Shown here: piece by piece, positions 6,599-10,159 of the stretch | How positions within the stretch are numbered: position 1 is the first letter of the stretch | Layout: each line of letters opens with the position of its first letter | Origin: Opitutaceae bacterium | Lineage (GTDB): Bacteria; Verrucomicrobiota; Verrucomicrobiia; Opitutales; Opitutaceae | Assembly: GCA_003168315.1 (NCBI GenBank) | Contig: PMSP01000121.1 | Span: 1 to 10,159, forward strand | Length of the DNA stretch: 10,159 bases | Direction: 5' to 3' | Notes under the pieces: model-generated | Database searches by the model: none | Seen by the model: only the letters and a program-made list of their open reading frames with translations | Told to the model about the DNA's origin: nothing | Translations under genes and position numbers: made by a program

Positions 6599-7689
6599 GC
6601 GAGGCGTGCCTGTTTGTGATCGGGGCGACGCACCACAATGCGCCGCTCGAGGTCCGCGAGAGGCTGGTCCTCGCCTCGGAGGGCGACATCCGCAAGGACC
6701 TGTCCCCGGTGGCCGCCTTGAGGGAGCTCGCGGTTCTCAGCACCTGCAACCGGGTCGAGTTCTACGGGGTCGCGTCCGACCTCTCGGCCGCGGACTCGGT
6801 CCAGGCGGCGTACTGCGCGCGCCAGAGGTTCGACGTCGCGGAATTTGAGAGGATCCGGATCCGGCTGACCGGCCGCGACGCGGCCCTGCACCTCTTCGAG
6901 GTCGCGAGCGGCCTTGATTCCCAGCTTCTCGGCGAGAACGAGATCTTCGGCCAGGTGAAGGAGGCGTACGCCGCGGCGCAGGCGTCCGGCACCGCCGGCG
7001 CCGTCCTGAACCGCGTCTTCCAGAAGGCCTTCCAGGCCGCGAAGCACGTGCGGACCCACACGGGGATATCCTCGGGGACGGTGAGCGTGGCCAATGTCGC
7101 CGTCGAGCTCGCCTCGAACATCTTCGGGAGCCTGGCGGCCGCGAAGGTCCTGATCCTCGGCACCGGCGAGATCGGCGAGGGCACCGCGCGCGCGTTCAAG
7201 AGCCGCGGGGCGGCCGACCTGGCGGTAGCCGGCCGGCGGCAGGAGCGCGCCGCGCAGGTGGCGACCGGGCTCGGCGCGGGCATCGTCCACTTCGAGGAGC
7301 GCGACTCCCGCCTGGCCGACTTTGACATCGTCGTCTGCTCGACGGCGTCCCCGACGGCGGTCCTCTCGGCGTCCGCGATCGGGAAGGCGATGAGGAAGCG
7401 GCCCGCCCGGCCCCTCCTCGTCATCGACCTGGCGCTCCCGAGGGACGTCGAGTCCTCCGCGGCCGACCTCCAGAACGTCTTCCTCTATAATCTCGATGAC
7501 CTGGCGAAGATCGCCGAGGCGAACCGGACGGCCCGCGAGGCGGAGATCGCCCGCTGCAGGGCGATCCTCGCCCACCGGGCCGACGGGCTCTGGAGCCACG
7601 TGCAGCCGTACCTGGCGTCGGGTTCGGGACGCGGGCCCGAGTCCGGCGGCCGGACCCCGGGCGCCGCCGGCCACGCCGCCGCCCCCTGA
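6595..7689 (+). CDS. hemA: Glutamyl-tRNA reductase (short C-terminus)
   Basis: This enzyme reduces glutamyl-tRNA(Glu) to glutamate-1-semialdehyde with NADPH, the first committed step of C5-pathway tetrapyrrole synthesis. Visible features are the N-terminal GATHHNAPLEVRERL, the catalytic cysteine C51 in STCNR, H99 followed by FEVASGLDSQLLGENE, the NADPH-binding loop GTGEIG (189-194), and LVIDLALPRDV (275-285) leading to YNLDDL. At 364 residues it is shorter than the usual 410-430. After the start of the long connecting helix it ends near QPYLAS and then has a Gly/Ala/Pro-rich, unconserved tail. Most of the C-terminal dimerisation domain is therefore absent. Chlamydial HemA is, from memory, also short, so this may be a lineage trait rather than damage. 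The catalytic and NADPH domains look intact. The ATG overlaps the stop of the preceding membrane protein gene. The window shows no other heme gene. Confidence 0.95.
   Translation: MSEACLFVIGATHHNAPLEVRERLVLASEGDIRKDLSPVAALRELAVLSTCNRVEFYGVASDLSAADSVQAAYCARQRFDVAEFERIRIRLTGRDAALHLFEVASGLDSQLLGENEIFGQVKEAYAAAQASGTAGAVLNRVFQKAFQAAKHVRTHTGISSGTVSVANVAVELASNIFGSLAAAKVLILGTGEIGEGTARAFKSRGAADLAVAGRRQERAAQVATGLGAGIVHFEERDSRLADFDIVVCSTASPTAVLSASAIGKAMRKRPARPLLVIDLALPRDVESSAADLQNVFLYNLDDLAKIAEANRTAREAEIARCRAILAHRADGLWSHVQPYLASGSGRGPESGGRTPGAAGHAAAP
7635..7662. repeat. GC-rich inverted repeat at the hemA 3' end
   Basis: GCCCG (7635-7639) pairs with CGGGC (7658-7662). Inside it, GTCCGGC (7641-7647) pairs perfectly with GCCGGAC (7649-7655). 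The tip would open slightly in RNA because only one base separates the inner arms. There is no T-run on either strand, so it is not a standard intrinsic terminator. It lies in the low-complexity tail of hemA, 27 nt before the stop and 36 nt from the end of the converging lpxB. It could still stall polymerase or block 3' exonucleases for convergent transcripts, or simply reflect GC-rich sequence. Confidence 0.4.
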
Positions 7690-7697
7690 CGCGGGTC

Positions 7698-8852
7698 CTA
7701 GGGCAGGTTCCGGGACAGCCAGTCGGCCTCGGTGAGGCCCGCGGGGTTGGCGAGCATCGAGCGCAGCTCGGCCGACTGCCCGGCGGTGCGCGCCTGGCGG
7801 GCGGGGTCGTCGACGCAGGCGGCGAGCTCGGCCGCGAGCGCGGAGGGCGTCGCCGCGCCCTGGATGTACTCGGGATACATCGGCTGCCCGAGGAGGATGT
7901 TGGCGATCCCCAGGTAGGGGACGCGCACGATCAGGCGCGCCATCAGGTAGGTGAGGGCGTCGGTCCGGTAGGCGATGGCGCCGGGTATCCCGGCCAGGGC
8001 GCAGTGCATCGACATCGTCCCGCTGCTCGTGAGGACCGCCGCGGCGGCCGCGGGGCTGCCGGCCTGCTTAAGGACGACCCCGGCGGGCAGGTCGATCGCC
8101 TCGAGCTGCGCGCGGATCGCGGCGCTCGGGTAGAGGATCACGGCCCCGCGGCTGCGGCTGCCGCCCCGGAACTTCCGGTAGCCGCCCAGGAGGGCGGGGA
8201 TGATGAGCCCGACGGCCTTCGGCCGGCTTCCCGGGAGAAGCAGGACCGGCCCGGCGGGATCGAGGCTCACGGGGGGGGCGTAGTCCGGCGCCAGGAATGG
8301 GTGCCCGACAAAGTCCACCGGCAGGCCCGTGTCAGCGTAGCACGCGACCTCGAAGGGGAAGATGACGGCAAGCGCGTCCAGGTTGCGCGCCATCTCGAAA
8401 CGACGGTCGGCGCGCGAGGCCCATATCTGCGGGCTGATGTAATAGAGGGTCCGGACGGCTCCCCCGCCCTTCGCGCTCACGCCGCGCAGGCGCAGGGCCT
8501 CGGCGATCCGCAGGTTGACGCCCGAGTTGTCGACGAAGCACACCGCCCTCGGGCGGTGCTCGCCGACCCAGCGGACCGTCTCGGCGATCAGCGCCCGGAA
8601 GTACGGGAATTTCTTGGCCGCCTCGAGGAGGCCGACCACGGAGACGCCCGTCCGGTCGTGGAGGAGCTCCGCCCCGGCCGCGGCGAGACGCGGCCCCCCG
8701 AGGGCCGCCACGCGCAGCCCGGGCCGGCGCCTGAGGAGGCCGCAGACGAGCCTCCCCGCGTGCTGGTCGCCGGAGTGCTCCCCGGCGATCACGAGCAGGT
8801 CGGGGGCGCCGCCCCGCGGCGGGGGAAGCCGGAAGGGGGAGGCGCCCGTCAT
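7698..8852 (-). CDS. lpxB: Lipid-A-disaccharide synthase
   Basis: LpxB joins UDP-2,3-diacylglucosamine and lipid X into the beta-1,6-linked lipid A disaccharide at the cytoplasmic membrane face. This 384-residue protein has family landmarks in order: VIAGEHSGDQHAG at the N-terminus, VVGLLEAAKKFP, FVDNSGVNLR (D108 aligns with E. coli D98), LYYISPQIWASR, IFPFE, FVGHP, LLLPGSR, SGTMSMHCALAGIP and VPYLGIANILLGQP. Two signatures are unusual: PDFN is SGVN (110-113), and the glutamate of SGTxxLE is H283. I still judge it LpxB from overall order and length (E. coli 382). ATG 8852 overlaps the upstream oxidoreductase stop (ATGA), so the two genes are likely coupled. Its stop lies 8 bp from the converging hemA stop. 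The frame remains open upstream, but that part is a shadow of the oxidoreductase gene. A run of eight C lies inside (8271-8278) and the frame is intact across it. Confidence 0.93.
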   Translation of the reverse strand: MTGASPFRLPPPRGGAPDLLVIAGEHSGDQHAGRLVCGLLRRRPGLRVAALGGPRLAAAGAELLHDRTGVSVVGLLEAAKKFPYFRALIAETVRWVGEHRPRAVCFVDNSGVNLRIAEALRLRGVSAKGGGAVRTLYYISPQIWASRADRRFEMARNLDALAVIFPFEVACYADTGLPVDFVGHPFLAPDYAPPVSLDPAGPVLLLPGSRPKAVGLIIPALLGGYRKFRGGSRSRGAVILYPSAAIRAQLEAIDLPAGVVLKQAGSPAAAAAVLTSSGTMSMHCALAGIPGAIAYRTDALTYLMARLIVRVPYLGIANILLGQPMYPEYIQGAATPSALAAELAACVDDPARQARTAGQSAELRSMLANPAGLTEADWLSRNLP

Positions 8853-9829
8853 TTCTTCCGGCGGATCTCCTCCGTGATCGCGATCGCGACCTCGAGGGCG
8901 CTCTTGCCGAGCGCGGCACCGACCTTGGGCTGCCTCGAGCGGGCCACGCTCTCGACGAAGTGCGCCAGCTCGAGGGCCAGCGGCTCGCCCTTCTCGATCG
9001 GGATCTGGTGGACGGGGACGGAGCTCGCGTCTCCGGCCTTGACGAGGCCGATCTTCATCTTGAGGCCGAACGCGATGATGTCGCTCTTGCGGACCAGGTG
9101 GCCCGACTGGTTCATGAAGTCGAGGGAGAGGTACGCGTTGTCCTGGAAGATGCGGATCTCGCGCGCCTTCTTCAGGCTCATCCGGCTCGCGCTCAGGTTC
9201 GCGACGCAGCCGTTCTCGAACTCGATGCGCGAGTTGGCGATGTCCTCCGTCTTCGAGAGGACGCTTATCCCGACGCTGTCCATCTTCGCGATCGGCGACT
9301 TGACGAGCGCGAGGACGATCCCGATGTCGTGGATCATGAGGTCCAGGACGACCCCGACCTCGGTGCCCCGGACCTGGTAGGGGGCGAGCCGCTCGGCCGT
9401 GATGTACTGCGGCCGGCTCGCCTCCTTCTCGAGGAAGGTCATGACGGGGTTGAAGTGCTCGACGTGGCCCACCTGGACGAGGCACTTCCTCGCCTGGGCC
9501 GCCGCCAGCACGCGCTCGGCCTCGTCCAGGGAGGCGCAGATCGGCTTCTCGATCAGGAGGTGGCAGCCGCGCGCGAGGAGGAGGAGCGCCACCTTTTCAT
9601 GAAGGTCGGTCGGGACGACGACGGAGACGGCGTCGCACGCCGCGCCGAGCTCGTCCAACGATGCGAATTTCCTGCAGCCGAGCCTGGCGCTTATCTCGGT
9701 CGCGCGCGGGTCGGAGGTGTCGAATACCCCCGCCAGCTCGGCGCCCGGCAGCGACGCGTAGATGCGGGCGTGGTGCTGGCCCAGGGAGCCTACTCCGGCG
9801 ACGCCGCAGCGGATTTTGGGGGCGGGCAT
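8849..9829 (-). CDS. Gfo/Idh/MocA-family oxidoreductase, possibly GnnA-like
   Basis: This is a 326-residue NAD(P)-dependent sugar oxidoreductase. The N-terminal Rossmann fold has GVAGVGSLG (9-17) and an acidic residue after the second strand (D37). It is followed by SVVVPTDLH, the family EKP motif (94-96), HVEHFNP (122-128) and the substrate-domain VLDLMIHDIG with D163 and H167 at the expected active site. FENGCVANLSASRMS (204-218) is, from memory, typical of members found with lipid A genes. In Acidithiobacillus ferrooxidans, GnnA oxidises the 3-OH of UDP-GlcNAc, and GnnB then transaminates it to give UDP-GlcNAc3N for amide-rich lipid A. Its coupling to lpxB (4-nt overlap) makes GnnA a reasonable guess, but no aminotransferase is seen here. 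The ATG at 9829 fits the family N-terminus, and its ribosome site is weak. It lies 57 bp after the LolD-like gene. The family is certain; the substrate is inferred. Confidence 0.9.
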   Translation of the reverse strand: MPAPKIRCGVAGVGSLGQHHARIYASLPGAELAGVFDTSDPRATEISARLGCRKFASLDELGAACDAVSVVVPTDLHEKVALLLLARGCHLLIEKPICASLDEAERVLAAAQARKCLVQVGHVEHFNPVMTFLEKEASRPQYITAERLAPYQVRGTEVGVVLDLMIHDIGIVLALVKSPIAKMDSVGISVLSKTEDIANSRIEFENGCVANLSASRMSLKKAREIRIFQDNAYLSLDFMNQSGHLVRKSDIIAFGLKMKIGLVKAGDASSVPVHQIPIEKGEPLALELAHFVESVARSRQPKVGAALGKSALEVAIAITEEIRRKK

Positions 9830-9886
9830 GGCGCAGATCGTTACCTAGTGGCTGATCACGGGGCGAGCCACAAACCCTTGCGCCCG

Positions 9887-10159
9887 CTAGCTGGCGGCGA
9901 GCGTCCCGGCGGCCAGCAGCAGGCTCCGCCGGGTCTTCGCCGCATACGCCGCGTTGTGGGTGACGAGGATCACGGCCGTGTTCGCGGAGCCGCAGAGGCC
10001 GAGGAGGAGGTCGACGACGCCGTCCCCGGTTCGCTCGTCCAGGTTGCCGGTGGGCTCGTCGGCCAGCACCACGAGCGGGTCGTTGGCCAGCGCGCGCGCG
10101 ATCGCGACCCGCTGGCGCTGGCCGCCGGACAGCGCGCGGCAGTTGCCCCGCGCGGGGGC
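9887..10159 (-). CDS. ABC transporter ATP-binding protein, LolD-like (partial)
   Basis: Only the last 90 residues lie in the window; the start and the Walker A region are beyond position 10159. Reading the minus strand from the edge shows the ABC signature LSGGQRQRVAIARAL, Walker B VVLADEP, the D-loop TGNLDE and the H-loop histidine in VTHN, then a short C-terminal tail. ADEPTGNLD and the short tail are typical of the LolD/MacB/FtsE group. LolD powers release of lipoproteins from the inner membrane with LolC/LolE. Lying directly before an oxidoreductase and lpxB on the same strand favours an outer-membrane biogenesis role, so LolD is the best guess, with MacB-type exporters as the alternative. 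A first ATG or GTG inside this piece is not the real start, because the signature motif lies upstream of the internal GTG at 10072. Confidence 0.88.
   Translation of the reverse strand, partial: APARGNCRALSGGQRQRVAIARALANDPLVVLADEPTGNLDERTGDGVVDLLLGLCGSANTAVILVTHNAAYAAKTRRSLLLAAGTLAAS

Noticed and set aside
6367..7674. A 435-codon minus-strand frame antisense to hemA
   Set aside because: It is in register with hemA codons and lacks any recognisable domain, whereas the sense frame is an unmistakable glutamyl-tRNA reductase.
8853..9485. N-terminal extension of the lpxB frame, and the 458-codon plus-strand frame at 8004-9380
   Set aside because: Both are shadows over the lpxB and oxidoreductase genes. 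LpxB homology begins at about the ATG at 8852, and the plus-strand frame is in register with lpxB.
9848..9871. Inverted repeat GTGGCT / AGCCAC between the LolD-like gene and the oxidoreductase
   Set aside because: The stem is only six pairs with a 12-nt loop and has no T-run, so it is unlikely to be a terminator, and such short repeats arise by chance.

Overview
This window is a GC-rich (roughly two-thirds G+C by eye) stretch of a Gram-negative bacterial chromosome, packed with housekeeping genes. The envelope genes (lpxB and a LolD-type ABC ATPase) imply an outer membrane with lipid A. The mix of a short PVC-like HemA, a Gfo/Idh/MocA oxidoreductase joined to lpxB, and a periplasmic thioredoxin with a WCxWCH motif suggests the Verrucomicrobiota, perhaps near Opitutales. 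That placement is an inference from protein style, not a measured result.

Layout. At the left edge, on the minus strand, is rpsU (ribosomal protein bS21), with a clear intrinsic terminator behind it and a plausible sigma-70 promoter in front. Divergent from it is a plus-strand run of five genes: dnaE (replicative DNA polymerase III alpha subunit), an RsmB/NOP-type RNA cytosine-C5 methyltransferase overlapping the dnaE end by 16 nt, a secreted thioredoxin-like protein, an eight-helix CcsA/HemX-family membrane protein, and hemA (glutamyl-tRNA reductase). The CcsA/HemX gene stops inside the hemA start (ATGA overlap). hemA then converges, only 8 bp apart, with a minus-strand group that reads, in transcription order: a LolD-like ATPase (5' end outside the window), a Gfo/Idh/MocA oxidoreductase, and lpxB, with the last two also joined by an ATGA overlap.

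How the genes work together. The left half serves translation and replication (bS21, Pol III alpha, rRNA or other RNA methylation). The middle serves heme supply and possibly cytochrome c maturation (thioredoxin, CcsA/HemX-like protein, HemA). The right half serves the outer membrane: lipid A disaccharide synthesis (LpxB), a possible GnnA-like 3-oxidation of UDP-GlcNAc for diamino-sugar lipid A, and lipoprotein release (LolD).

I see no CRISPR array, mobile element, tRNA, rRNA, defence system or recognisable new system. The points worth a second look are variants of known families: LpxB with altered signature residues, a HemA lacking most of its dimerisation domain, a CcsA/HemX-like protein without the WWD heme motif, an apparently complete PHP metal site in DnaE, and the oxidoreductase-lpxB coupling. 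Many long overlapping frames are shadows created by codon bias.
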